A stretch of 64,000 nt of DNA, taken from NCBI GenBank assembly GCA_017306415.1, contig JAFKIL010000003.1, positions 124,001 to 188,000 of the forward strand. Direction: 5' to 3'. The translations under genes and the position numbers were made by a program. Of the stretch, positions 9,145-17,830 are shown piece by piece. This DNA is from Microbacterium sp. (GTDB taxonomy: Bacteria; Actinomycetota; Actinomycetes; Actinomycetales; Microbacteriaceae). The notes below the pieces were generated by a model that saw nothing but the letters and a program-made list of their open reading frames with translations, did no database searches and had not been told where the DNA came from. The first letter of the stretch is position 1. Each line of letters opens with the position of its first letter.

Positions 9145-9963
9145 TCAGCGCCCGGGTGTGGAGGAGTCCGCGGTGTCGTCGTCGGGGTCGTCGCCGCCAT
9201 GGCGTGCGACATTGAGGACGATGACGGTGACGTTGTCCCTGCCGCCGTTCTCCAGCGCCGCGTCGAGCATCGCCGCCACCGCATCGCCGGGATCCGGGTG
9301 CTCGCTCAGGAAATGCTGGATGCCGTAGTCGGTGAGTTCCTTCGTGAGCCCGTCCGAGCAGATCACGAAGCGGTCGCCGTCGACGAGGTCGAGCCGCACG
9401 TAGTCCGGCTTGACGCTCTCGGTGGGCCCGACCGCGCGGGTGATCACGTTCCCGTACGGGTGGTTCTCCGCCTCCTCGGGGCTGAGCCGACCGGCCGCCA
9501 CCAGTTCCTGCACGACCGAGTGGTCGGTGGTGACCTGGGCGATCTGGCCGTCGCGCACCAGATACACGCGCGAGTCGCCGATGTTCAGCGTGACCCAGTG
9601 CGGGATCCCGCCATGGGTGTCGAAGTAGACGCCGGTCAGGGTCGTCCCGGTGCCGTCGTCGGTGGCCTCGGGATGGCCGGCGATGTCCTTGACCGCACGG
9701 GTCAGCGCCTTCTCGATCGCCTTCGGGGTCACTGCTCCCGACTCGGCGACGGGACGGAGCCGGTCGACGGTGCTCGTGCTGGCGATCTCCCCGCCGATGT
9801 GGCCGCCCATGCCGTCCGCCACGACGAACAGGGGGAACTCCGCGAGCACCGCGTCCTGGTTGACTTCGCGTCGGCGACCGGTGTCGGTCGCCGACGCCCA
9901 CGAGAAGTCGACGATGCCATCGGCCAGCTGGACCGAATGGAACCGAGTGGAAGCCTCGGGCAC
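9145..9963 (-). CDS. PP2C-family serine/threonine protein phosphatase
   Basis: This 272-residue protein shows the ordered PP2C motifs: REVNQDAV, FVVADGMGGHIGGEIAS (metal-binding Asp and Gly), GTTLTGVYF, GDSRVYLVRDG, ITRAVG, ICSDGLTKELTD and DNVTVIVL. It should dephosphorylate Ser/Thr phosphoproteins in the cytoplasm using two metal ions. No membrane segment is visible, unlike PstP. The GTG start has GAGGGAGG seven bases upstream. It precedes the FtsK-like ATPase gene by 66 bases on the same strand, so the two are probably expressed together. Confidence 0.93.
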   Translation of the reverse strand: MPEASTRFHSVQLADGIVDFSWASATDTGRRREVNQDAVLAEFPLFVVADGMGGHIGGEIASTSTVDRLRPVAESGAVTPKAIEKALTRAVKDIAGHPEATDDGTGTTLTGVYFDTHGGIPHWVTLNIGDSRVYLVRDGQIAQVTTDHSVVQELVAAGRLSPEEAENHPYGNVITRAVGPTESVKPDYVRLDLVDGDRFVICSDGLTKELTDYGIQHFLSEHPDPGDAVAAMLDAALENGGRDNVTVIVLNVARHGGDDPDDDTADSSTPGR

Positions 9964-10021
9964 GCAGCGTCCTCCCTCGGGGCGGCACCACCGGTTACGG
10001 CCCCGGCGGCGTCCTCACATA

Positions 10022-12061
10022 CTAGTCGACCGACTGTCCGCCCTCGTCCGTGGCGGCCGACGGCGCGGCCACGGGGACGGCGCCCGCACGGACCGGCACC
10101 GGCGGCGCGCCCTCGTCTTCGATCGCACCCTCGAACTGGGCGTTGTACAGGTTCCAGTACGCGCCCTTCGCGGCCAGCAGCTGATCGTGCGTGCCCTGCT
10201 CGACGATGTGCCCCTCCTCCATCACGAGGATCAGATCCGCATCGCGGATCGTCGACAGTCGGTGCGCGATCACGAACGCCGTCCGGTCCGCGCGCAGGCG
10301 CGACATCGCGCGCTGGATGAGGAGCTCCGTGCGGGTGTCGACCGAGGAGGTGGCCTCGTCGAGGATGAGGATCCTGGGGTCGGCGAGGAAGGCACGCGCG
10401 ATCGTGACGAGCTGACGCTCCCCCACGCTGAGGTTGGTCGCCTCGTCGTCGAGCAGGGTGTCGTAGCCGTCCGGCAGTGCGTGGACGAAGCGATCGACGT
10501 AGGCCGCCGTGGCGGCGCGCACGATGTCCTCCTCGCTCGCCTCGGGATTCCCGTACGCGATGTTCTCCCGGATCGTCCCGGCGAACAGCCACGTGTCCTG
10601 CAGGACCATGCCGGTGCGCGCCCGCAGGTCCGCACGCGTCATGGCGCGCGTGTCCACGCCGTCCAGGGTGATGCGACCGGAATCGATGTCGTAGAAGCGC
10701 ATGATGAGGTTGACGAGGGTGGTCTTCCCCGCACCGGTCGGGCCCACGATCGCGACGGTGCTGCCCGGCTCGGCGACCAGGTCCAGGCCGTCGATGAGGG
10801 GCTTGTCCGGCGCATAGCGGAACGAGACGTCCTCGAACCGCAGCCGGCTCGCCTGCGGGGGCGCCGTCTCGGCGGGATCCGGATCCGGCGTCTCCTCGCT
10901 CTCGTCGAGGAGCTCGAAGACCCGCTCCGCGCTCGCGACCCCCGACTGCAGCAGATTCGCCATCGAGCCGAGCTGGCTCAGCGGCTGCGTGAACTGCCGG
11001 GAGTACTGGATGAACGCCTGCACGTCGCCGAGCGACAGGAGACCGTTCGCGACCTGGAGACCGCCGACGACCGCGATCGCGACGTACACGAGGTTGCCGA
11101 CGAACATCATCGCGGGCATGATCACGCCCGAGACGAACTGCGCGCCGAAGCTGGCCGAGTACACGGCCTCGTTCTCGCGGAGGAAGTCGGCCTCGACCTC
11201 GCGCTGGTGGCCGAACACCTTTACGACGGAGTGCCCGGAGAAGGTCTCCTCGACGCGGGCGTTGAGGACGCCCGTCGCCGCCCACTGCGCGATGAACAGC
11301 TTCTGCGAGCGCCGCGCGACGAGGACCGTGATCACGATGGTGAGCGGGATCGTGACGAGGGCGATCACCGCCAGCAGCGGAGAGATGACGAACATCATCA
11401 CGAGCACGCCGATGACCGTGAGCAGCGACACGACGACCTGCGACAGCGTCTGCTGCAGGGACTGGCCGAGGTTGTCGACGTCGTTGGTGACCCGGCTCAG
11501 GAGCTCGCCGCGCTGGACGGTGTCGAAGTACCGCAGCGGCAGGCGCTGGACCTTGTCCTCCACGTCGAGGCGCAGGCGATGCATCGCGCGCTGTACGACG
11601 CCGGTGAGGATGCGCGCCTGCAGCCAGGCGAGGATGCTGGCCGCGACGTAGATCAGCAGCACGAACGCGAGCACGCGGGCGAGCGCCCCGAAGTCCATCC
11701 CGGCGCCCGGGACGAAGTCGACGCTGCGGAGCATGTCCGCGGCCTGCTGCTGCCCGGACGACGTCAGCTGGTCGATGAGCTGCTGCTTCGTCGTCCCCGC
11801 CGGCACGTCCGCGAACCTCGCCGACACGAAACCGGCGACCACGATGTTCGTCGCGGTGCCGAGGAGCTTCGGCCCGATGACGCTCAACGTCACGCTGAAG
11901 ACGCCGAAAAGGAGCACGAGCGACAGGAGCGCGGCATCCGGTCGCAGCCGGCCGAGCAGGCGGCGCGCGCTGGGGCCGAAGTTCTGCGCCTTCGCCGCGG
12001 GCGCGCCCATGCCGGCGAACGGCCCGCGGGCGGGGCCGGTCCGCTGCGTCGTGCCGCTCAT
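10022..12061 (-). CDS. ABC exporter, fused permease and ATPase (second subunit)
   Basis: This 679-residue protein has six membrane helices in its first ~370 residues. An extracytoplasmic insertion (QQLIDQLTSSGQQQAADM region) lies between the first two helices. A nucleotide-binding domain follows, with Walker A GPTGAGKTTL, the variant signature LSVGERQ, Walker B ILILDEATSSVD and the AHRLSTI switch. The LSVGE form is usual in MdlB-like halves of heterodimeric exporters. Its ATG overlaps the stop of the preceding exporter gene (ATGA), so the two are translationally coupled and probably form one heterodimer. The longer open frame upstream is a shadow of that gene. The substrate is unknown; drugs or lipids are typical. 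Confidence 0.92.
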   Translation of the reverse strand: MSGTTQRTGPARGPFAGMGAPAAKAQNFGPSARRLLGRLRPDAALLSLVLLFGVFSVTLSVIGPKLLGTATNIVVAGFVSARFADVPAGTTKQQLIDQLTSSGQQQAADMLRSVDFVPGAGMDFGALARVLAFVLLIYVAASILAWLQARILTGVVQRAMHRLRLDVEDKVQRLPLRYFDTVQRGELLSRVTNDVDNLGQSLQQTLSQVVVSLLTVIGVLVMMFVISPLLAVIALVTIPLTIVITVLVARRSQKLFIAQWAATGVLNARVEETFSGHSVVKVFGHQREVEADFLRENEAVYSASFGAQFVSGVIMPAMMFVGNLVYVAIAVVGGLQVANGLLSLGDVQAFIQYSRQFTQPLSQLGSMANLLQSGVASAERVFELLDESEETPDPDPAETAPPQASRLRFEDVSFRYAPDKPLIDGLDLVAEPGSTVAIVGPTGAGKTTLVNLIMRFYDIDSGRITLDGVDTRAMTRADLRARTGMVLQDTWLFAGTIRENIAYGNPEASEEDIVRAATAAYVDRFVHALPDGYDTLLDDEATNLSVGERQLVTIARAFLADPRILILDEATSSVDTRTELLIQRAMSRLRADRTAFVIAHRLSTIRDADLILVMEEGHIVEQGTHDQLLAAKGAYWNLYNAQFEGAIEDEGAPPVPVRAGAVPVAAPSAATDEGGQSVD

Positions 12062-13791
12062 GCCGCCGCCTCCACCGAGAGCTGCGATTCGACGATCTCG
12101 CGATAGGTCTCGTTGGATGCGACGAGCTCGTCGTGTCTGCCGATGCCGACGACCCTCCCGTGGTCGAGCACGACGATCTGATCGGCGTGCTGGATGGTCG
12201 ACACGCGCTGCGCGACGACGAGTCTGGTGGCATCGGGCAGGTGCGTGTCGAGCGCGTGCCGCAGCGACGCGTCGGTGCGCAGATCGAGCGCGGAGAACGA
12301 GTCGTCGAAGATATAGATCTCCGGCCGCTTCACCAGGGCGCGAGCGATCGCGAGGCGCTGCCGCTGCCCCCCGGAGACGTTGGTGCCCCCCTGGGCGATG
12401 GGCGCCTCCAGTCCGCCGGGCATCGCCTCGACGAAGTGCCGCGCCTGCGCCAGCTCGAGGGCGGCCCACAGCTCGTCGTCCGTCGCGCGGCCATCGCCGT
12501 AGCGGAGGTTCGAGGCCACCGTCCCCGAGAAGAGGAAGGCGCGCTGCGGCACCAGCCCGATGCGCTGCCACAGCTCATCGGGGTCGTACTCGCGCACGTC
12601 GACCCCATCGACGGACACGGCACCGCCGGTCACGTCAAACAGACGCGGCACCAGGCCGATCAGGGTCGTCTTGCCGGCACCCGTCGATCCGATGATCGCC
12701 GTGGTCGTGCCGGGCTCGACGACGAAGCTGATGTCGTGGAGCACCGCGTCGTCGGCGCCGGGATATGCGAAGTCGACGTGATCGAACACGATCCGCCCGA
12801 CCGGCGCCGGGGCGTCGGTGGCGACCGCGGGTGCGGCGACCGACGGTGCGGTGCCGAGCACCTCGCCGATCCGGTTCGCGCACACGGCGGCGCGCGGGAT
12901 CATGACGAACATGAAGGTCGCCATCATGACGCCCATGAGGATCTGCATCATGTAGCTGAGGAACGCGAACAGCGTGCCGATCTGGGTGTCGCCGTCCCTG
13001 ATCTGGAAGGCGCCGAACCAGATCACCGCGACGCTGGAGGCGTTCAGCACGAGCATCACGGCCGGGAACATGAGCGCCATCAGGTAGCCGGCGCGAAGGC
13101 CCGTGTCCCGGACCTGCGCGCTCGCGTCCTCGAAGCGGGCGCGCTCCTCGTGCTCGCGGACGAAGGCACGCACGACGCGGATGCCGCTGAGCTGCTCCCG
13201 CATGATCTGGTTGACGCGGTCGATCCTGCGCTGCATCGCACGGAAGGCGGGCACCATCCGTACCACGATCAGCGAGACGATGATGAGCAGCACCGGCACC
13301 GAGACCGCCATGAGCCAGGACAGCCCCACGTCCTGCTGGATGGCGAAGATCACGCCGCCGATCGCGAGGATCGGCGCGGACACCATGAGGGTCGCCGAGA
13401 CCTGCACCAGCAGCTGCACCTGCTGGACGTCGTTGGTGTTGCGGGTGATGAGCGACGGCGCGCCGAACTGCCCGACCTCGCGCTGCGAGAAGCCGACGAC
13501 GCGGTGGAACAGCGCCGAGCGCAGATCGCGGCCCATGCCCATCGCCAGTCGCGAGCCGAAGTACACCGCCGCCACGGAGCACACCACCTGGGCGAGGCTG
13601 ATCAGGAGCATCACACCGCCGGTCCGCCAGATGTAGGCGATGTCGCCCTTCACCACGCCGTCGTTGATGATGTCCGCCTGAAGGGTGGGCAGGAGGAGGG
13701 ACGCGATCGACTGCGCGACCTGGAACACGAGGACGCCGATGATGAGCGCCCACCCTGGGCGCAGGTACTGGACGAGGATCTTCCCCAGCAC
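12058..13791 (-). CDS. ABC exporter, fused permease and ATPase (first subunit)
   Basis: This 577-residue protein starts MLGKILVQYLRPGWALIIGV. It has six transmembrane helices and a nucleotide-binding domain with Walker A GSTGAGKTTL, a canonical signature NVSGGQRQRLAIARAL and a degenerate Walker B region, IYIFDDSFSALD, in which the usual catalytic Glu is Ser. Paired with an LSVGE-type partner, this fits a heterodimeric exporter with one consensus and one degenerate ATP site. It follows the TetR gene by two bases, and its stop overlaps the start of the second subunit gene. The three genes form one operon that TetR probably represses. Confidence 0.92.
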   Translation of the reverse strand: MLGKILVQYLRPGWALIIGVLVFQVAQSIASLLLPTLQADIINDGVVKGDIAYIWRTGGVMLLISLAQVVCSVAAVYFGSRLAMGMGRDLRSALFHRVVGFSQREVGQFGAPSLITRNTNDVQQVQLLVQVSATLMVSAPILAIGGVIFAIQQDVGLSWLMAVSVPVLLIIVSLIVVRMVPAFRAMQRRIDRVNQIMREQLSGIRVVRAFVREHEERARFEDASAQVRDTGLRAGYLMALMFPAVMLVLNASSVAVIWFGAFQIRDGDTQIGTLFAFLSYMMQILMGVMMATFMFVMIPRAAVCANRIGEVLGTAPSVAAPAVATDAPAPVGRIVFDHVDFAYPGADDAVLHDISFVVEPGTTTAIIGSTGAGKTTLIGLVPRLFDVTGGAVSVDGVDVREYDPDELWQRIGLVPQRAFLFSGTVASNLRYGDGRATDDELWAALELAQARHFVEAMPGGLEAPIAQGGTNVSGGQRQRLAIARALVKRPEIYIFDDSFSALDLRTDASLRHALDTHLPDATRLVVAQRVSTIQHADQIVVLDHGRVVGIGRHDELVASNETYREIVESQLSVEAAA

Positions 13792-13793
13792 GA

Positions 13794-14447
13794 TCAGTCC
13801 TTTCCGCGGGGCGCACCCGCGATGCCGTAGAGGATGAAGTCGACGAGCTCGTCGTCGGAGAGGGCGGCATGCTCGTCGAAGCGAGCCGCCGTCGCGGCGA
13901 TGTTCGCGATCCGCATGACGGAACCGAGGCGTTCGGCCGGAATCCGCAGCGCCTCCGCGTCGGGGGCGAAGGCGGCGGCGATCGCGGCACGGTACGCGTC
14001 GTCGCTCCGGTTGCTCATGAGCTCCGGAACCTCCGAGCGGTCGACGAGCGACAGCATCCGGAACATGCTGCGCATCCAGGTGCGTGCGCCGCTCACGACG
14101 GCGGCGACCTTCTCCTCGAGCGGGAGCGACGGATCGACGATGCCGCCCGCCATGCGCTGCCGTCCCTGCTCGAAGAAGGTCTGGACGGCGGCGCGGACGA
14201 GCGACTCCTTGTCGCCGAACGCCCGGAAGATGGTCCCTTCCGCGATGCCGAGGTGCTCCGCGAGCTGGCGCGTCGTGAGGCCGGCGCCGTGCTCGAGGAA
14301 GAGCGGGACGGCCTGCTCCGCGATCATGGCGCGGCGCGCGTCGGGTGACATCGGCTGGGCCCGCATGCGCGGCTCGACCGGCGGCGCCTCTCCGCGGGAC
14401 GCGGTCGCGCCGGGACCGGTGCCGGGGTCGGCCCTGTCCTCAGTCAT
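13794..14447 (-). CDS. TetR-family transcriptional regulator of the adjacent exporter operon
   Basis: This 217-residue protein has an N-terminal TetR helix-turn-helix (GLTTRQLAEHLGIAEGTIFRAFGDKESLVRAA, roughly residues 45-80 after a disordered leader) and a helical ligand-binding C-terminus. I chose the ATG at 14447. The longer frame starting at 14492 would begin inside the predicted promoter. The gene is first in an operon with two ABC exporter genes (two-base gap), and its promoter contains a 16-bp palindrome. Autoregulation with derepression by an exported compound is the likely scheme. Confidence 0.9.
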   Translation of the reverse strand: MTEDRADPGTGPGATASRGEAPPVEPRMRAQPMSPDARRAMIAEQAVPLFLEHGAGLTTRQLAEHLGIAEGTIFRAFGDKESLVRAAVQTFFEQGRQRMAGGIVDPSLPLEEKVAAVVSGARTWMRSMFRMLSLVDRSEVPELMSNRSDDAYRAAIAAAFAPDAEALRIPAERLGSVMRIANIAATAARFDEHAALSDDELVDFILYGIAGAPRGKD

Positions 14448-14474
14448 ATCCGTCGGGAGTGCGTGCACGGCACG

Positions 14475-14503
14475 AGCATAATGAGTGAGCACTCACTCCG
14501 CAA
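14475..14503 (-). promoter_or_regulatory. Promoter of the tetR-ABC exporter operon
   Basis: Reading the minus strand, TTGCGG (14503-14498) and TATGCT (14480-14475) are separated by exactly 17 bases. This places the transcription start about 20-25 bases before the ATG at 14447. It is the best -35/-10 pair I see in the window. Confidence 0.7.
14483..14498. promoter_or_regulatory. Palindromic TetR operator within the promoter spacer
   Basis: GAGTGAG-CA-CTCACTC is a perfect 7-bp inverted repeat with a two-base centre. It fills almost the whole spacer between the -35 and -10 elements of the exporter operon. A bound TetR dimer here would block RNA polymerase. Similar GAGTGAG-type palindromes are common TetR-family sites. 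Confidence 0.72.
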
Positions 14504-14519
14504 GATCGCCGCCAGGACG

Positions 14520-15290
14520 TCATCGACCCTGGAAGCTCGGCGCCCGACGGCGCTGGAAGGCCGCGAAGCCCTCCCTGTAGTCCACGGTGGCGCTCAGCGC
14601 CGCCTGCCCGGCGTTCTCCGCCGCCACGGCGTCCCACAGCCCGAGGCGCTCATCGCGCAGCCGTGCGACGAGCGCCTTGCTCGCAAGGAAGGCCGCGGTC
14701 GCGCCCGTCGCCGCGGAGCGCGCGGCATCCATCGCGGCATCCTCGACCTCGTCCGCGGGGAACGCGCGGGAGAACAGCCCGGCCGCGACCGCCTCGGCAC
14801 CGGACAGGAGCCGGCCCGTGTAGACGAGATCGAGCGTGCGATGCGCGCCCAGACGCTCGTAGAAGAGCGCGTGACCGCCGGAGTCGAGCATCGCGCCGAG
14901 CGCGGCGAACGGAGACCCGACGCGGGCGTCGTCGGCGACGTACACGACGTCGGTGGCGATGAGGAGCCCGAGCCCGACGCCCAGGCAGGCCCCACGCGCT
15001 GCGGCGAACGTCGGCGCGGGGAACGCCGACATCCGACGGAGCAGCGGAGTGAGCACGTCACCGAGGTAGTGCGGGACGTCGTCGGTGACGGGGTCGACCG
15101 TGGAGATGTCCCGGCCGGCGCAGAACGCCCGCCCCTCGCCGCGCAGCACGAGTGCCCGGACCCCCGCCTCCGCAGCCCGGCCGTAGGCGGCCGAGAGCTC
15201 GTGCAGCGCGTCCTCATCGAGGGCGTTGAGCCTCTCCGGCGCGTTCAGCACGACCTCGGCGACGCCGTCGTCGATGCGCAGCTCGATCAT
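14520..15290 (-). CDS. paaG: Enoyl-CoA hydratase/isomerase, PaaG-type ring-opening isomerase
   Basis: This 256-residue crotonase-fold protein has the oxyanion-hole segments GEGRAFCAGRDIS and GACLGVGLGLLIATD, and an aspartate in GAMLDSGG where hydratases usually carry glutamate, as in PaaG. PaaG isomerises ring-1,2-epoxyphenylacetyl-CoA to the oxepin form. It sits 25 bases downstream of paaE at the end of the paaABCDE operon, and GAGGGG lies before its ATG. The context supports PaaG over a generic fatty-acid hydratase, although the aspartate is the only residue-level discriminator I can see. Confidence 0.82.
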   Translation of the reverse strand: MIELRIDDGVAEVVLNAPERLNALDEDALHELSAAYGRAAEAGVRALVLRGEGRAFCAGRDISTVDPVTDDVPHYLGDVLTPLLRRMSAFPAPTFAAARGACLGVGLGLLIATDVVYVADDARVGSPFAALGAMLDSGGHALFYERLGAHRTLDLVYTGRLLSGAEAVAAGLFSRAFPADEVEDAAMDAARSAATGATAAFLASKALVARLRDERLGLWDAVAAENAGQAALSATVDYREGFAAFQRRRAPSFQGR

Positions 15291-15315
15291 CGCGATCCCC
15301 TCCCCGACCTCCCGG

Positions 15316-16494
15316 TCAGACGTCGTAGTCGACCACGACGCGATCCGTCGTCGGATGCGCCTGGCAGGTGAGCACGAACCCGCGGGCGATCTCGTCGGGC
15401 TCGAGCGCGTAGTTCTCGGTCATGGTGACGGCGCCGTCCACGAGCCGGGCGCGGCACGTGCCGCACACGCCCCCGGCGCAGGCGAACGGCACGTCCGGCC
15501 GCACGCGCAGCGCCGCACCCAGGATCGACTCGTGCGCGCTCAGCGGACTGTCGACCGTCGCCGACTGCCCGTCGAGCGTGATCTCGATCCGACGCGACGG
15601 CTCACCGTCGCGCGGCGCGGTCGCGGGCGCCGTCCCGATCCGCGTCGCGGGATCCCCGGTCGTGAAGAGCTCGTACCGGACGTGGGCGCGATCCAGGCCC
15701 GCGTCCTGCAGCACGTCGCGGCAGAGCTGCACGAGGTCGAACGGGCCGCACAGGAACCATTCGTCGACGGACGCGGGTCGCACGATCGTGTCGAGCATCA
15801 GCCGCAGCTTCGCCTCGTCGATGCGCCCGGACAGCAGCGGCGCCGTCCGTTGCTCCCGCGAGAGCACGTGATGCAGGGCGAGGCGCGCGGGATAGCGGTC
15901 CTTGAGGTCCGCGAGCTCGTCGAGGAACATCACGTCGGTCGTGGAGCGGTTCGTGTAGACGAGCGTGAACCGCGACGAGTCGGAGCGGGCGAGCACGGTC
16001 GCCGCGAGCGCCATCAGGGGTGTGATTCCGGAGCCCGCGGCGATGGCGGCGACATGGCGGCCGTCCAGGTCGGCGAGGCTCGACGTGAAGGTGCCCTGCG
16101 GGCTCATCACGTCCAGGCGATCGCCGGGGCGGAGGCCCGTCTGCGCCCATGTGGAGAAGCGCCCGCCCTGGTCGCGCTTGATCGCGACGCTGAGCGCACC
16201 CGAGCCGGGCGGCCGGCACAGGGAGTACGAGCGACGGATCTCCTCTCCGTCGAGGCGCGCGCGCACGGCGACGTGCTGGCCGGGGAGGTAGTCGTACTCG
16301 GCCCGCAGCTCGTCGGGCACGGCGAACGTCACCTCCACGGCGTCGTCCGTGAGCGGCCGCACCCCGGCGACCTCGAGCGGATGGAATCGGGCGCGGTGGC
16401 GCGGACGGGCGGGGTCACGCACGCCGCCCACGGTGCTCGCGAGGAACGCGTCCGCGAGCTGGGTCACGTCGGCCGCCGGCATCCGGGGCGCCAT
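15316..16494 (-). CDS. paaE: Phenylacetyl-CoA epoxidase reductase subunit PaaE
   Basis: This 392-residue reductase has an FAD-binding N-terminal part (EIRRSYSLCRPP near residue 95), an NAD-binding part (AAGSGITPLMALAATVL, FLCGPFDLVQ) and a C-terminal plant-type 2Fe-2S ferredoxin domain with CAGGVCGTCRARLV and a distal cysteine in FVLTCQAHP. It passes electrons from NADPH to the PaaAC oxygenase. I chose the ATG at 16494, which overlaps the paaD stop as TGATG. The longer frame into paaD is a shadow. Confidence 0.94.
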   Translation of the reverse strand: MAPRMPAADVTQLADAFLASTVGGVRDPARPRHRARFHPLEVAGVRPLTDDAVEVTFAVPDELRAEYDYLPGQHVAVRARLDGEEIRRSYSLCRPPGSGALSVAIKRDQGGRFSTWAQTGLRPGDRLDVMSPQGTFTSSLADLDGRHVAAIAAGSGITPLMALAATVLARSDSSRFTLVYTNRSTTDVMFLDELADLKDRYPARLALHHVLSREQRTAPLLSGRIDEAKLRLMLDTIVRPASVDEWFLCGPFDLVQLCRDVLQDAGLDRAHVRYELFTTGDPATRIGTAPATAPRDGEPSRRIEITLDGQSATVDSPLSAHESILGAALRVRPDVPFACAGGVCGTCRARLVDGAVTMTENYALEPDEIARGFVLTCQAHPTTDRVVVDYDV

Positions 16495-17012
16495 CAGAAC
16501 GCCTTGAAGTGGTCGAAGGGCTCGAGGCAGGCGCGGCACTCCCAGAGCGCCTTGCAGGCGGTCGATCCGAAGCGGGCGACCTCGCGCGTATCGGTCGACC
16601 CGCAGCGCGGACACCGCACACCGAGCCGGACGGGGATCGGGCCGGGAGCGGAACGTCGTGCGGCGGAGCCGGACGGCGGCGCGATGCCGTACTCCGCGAG
16701 CTTGCGCCGGCCCTCGGCGCTGATCCAGTCCGTCGTCCATGCGGGGGCGAGGACCGTGCGCACCTGGACCTCGGCGAAGCCCGCGCCGGTGAGTGCGGTG
16801 GTCAGGTCGTCCCGGATCGCATCCATCGCGGGGCATCCGGAGTACGTGGGCGTGATCACGACGGTCGCGCGGCCGCCCTCGACGCGGACATCGCGGAGGA
16901 CGCCGAGGTCCGCGATCGTCAGGACCGGCACCTCGGGATCGAGCACCGCGGATGCCACGGCCCGCGCGCGCTCGGCGGCATCCGTGCCCGCGGCCGCGGC
17001 CGCGGTCACCAT
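16494..17012 (-). CDS. paaD: Phenylacetyl-CoA epoxidase maturation protein PaaD
   Basis: This 172-residue protein has an N-terminal MIP18/DUF59 domain (DPEVPVLTIADLGVLRDV, ITPTYSGCPAMDAIRDDL) and a C-terminal zinc-ribbon-like segment with CPRCGS and CRAC ending PFDHFKAF, both hallmarks of PaaD. PaaD is needed for epoxidase activity, probably for iron-sulfur or metal-centre assembly. Its ATG at 17012 lies seven bases inside the end of paaC, and its stop overlaps paaE, so translation is coupled on both sides. Confidence 0.94.
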   Translation of the reverse strand: MVTAAAAAGTDAAERARAVASAVLDPEVPVLTIADLGVLRDVRVEGGRATVVITPTYSGCPAMDAIRDDLTTALTGAGFAEVQVRTVLAPAWTTDWISAEGRRKLAEYGIAPPSGSAARRSAPGPIPVRLGVRCPRCGSTDTREVARFGSTACKALWECRACLEPFDHFKAF

Positions 17013-17830
17013 GTCGCTCCCGGGTGTCGTCGGGCGAGCACCTGCATCTCTGCCAACAGGAATCCGAGCTCGGGGTCGTGCACGCCGCGCCGGCCGCCGG
17101 CGGACGACACGGATCCGGCGGGGACCTCGAGGTCCGCCTCGGCGAGCACGGCCCCGATCACGCGGTCGAACGGCTCCCGCAGGGCGGACGGGGCCACCGC
17201 GACGCCGGGGAGACGCGCGACGAGAGGCTCGTCGCGGAAGAGCTCGTCGACGTAGGGCCACGTGTCGGCGAGCGCACGGATCATGCGCCGCCGCGACTCG
17301 TCGGTGCCGCCGGCGAGACGCAGCGTCCACTGCACGGCGTGATCCCGGTGGTACTCGACCTCCCGGACCGCCTTGTCGGCGATCGCGGCGAGTGTCGCGT
17401 CCGCCGACCCGGCGAGCCTCGCGTACAGCTCGTACTGGTAGCTCGCGGCGACGAGCTGGCGGGCGATGGTGCGGGCGAAGTCGCCGTTGGGCTGCACGAA
17501 CAGCCACGCGCTGCGGAACTCCGGTTCGTCGCGCCAATAGGCGAGGTCGTCCTCGGTGCGGCCGTCGAACGAGCTGGCGTAGCGCAGGAGGCTGCGCGCG
17601 TGGCCCAGGAGATCCAGCGCGATGTTCGCGAGCGCCACATCCTCCTCCAGCTCCGGCGCGCGCGCGACCCAGCCCGCGAGCCGCTGCGACAGCACGAGGG
17701 CGTCGTCGCCGAGCCAGAGGGCGTACTCGGCGACGTCGGCGGTCGTCGCCCGGCTGTCGCCGCCCGCGAGCTCGGCCGCCAGCGCGACGTGCGCGACCGT
17801 GACGTCCCCGTGCGGATCTGCGGCGCTCAC
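17006..17830 (-). CDS. paaC: Phenylacetyl-CoA epoxidase subunit PaaC
   Basis: This 274-residue ferritin-like protein has YALWLGDDALVLSQRLAGW near the N-terminus, NIALDLLGHARSLL and VEYHRDHAVQWTLRL, as in PaaC. PaaC is the structural partner of the catalytic PaaA subunit. The GTG start overlaps the paaB stop (GTGA) and the 3' end overlaps paaD. The length is close to the family's usual ~250-270. Confidence 0.95.
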   Translation of the reverse strand: MSAADPHGDVTVAHVALAAELAGGDSRATTADVAEYALWLGDDALVLSQRLAGWVARAPELEEDVALANIALDLLGHARSLLRYASSFDGRTEDDLAYWRDEPEFRSAWLFVQPNGDFARTIARQLVAASYQYELYARLAGSADATLAAIADKAVREVEYHRDHAVQWTLRLAGGTDESRRRMIRALADTWPYVDELFRDEPLVARLPGVAVAPSALREPFDRVIGAVLAEADLEVPAGSVSSAGGRRGVHDPELGFLLAEMQVLARRHPGATW

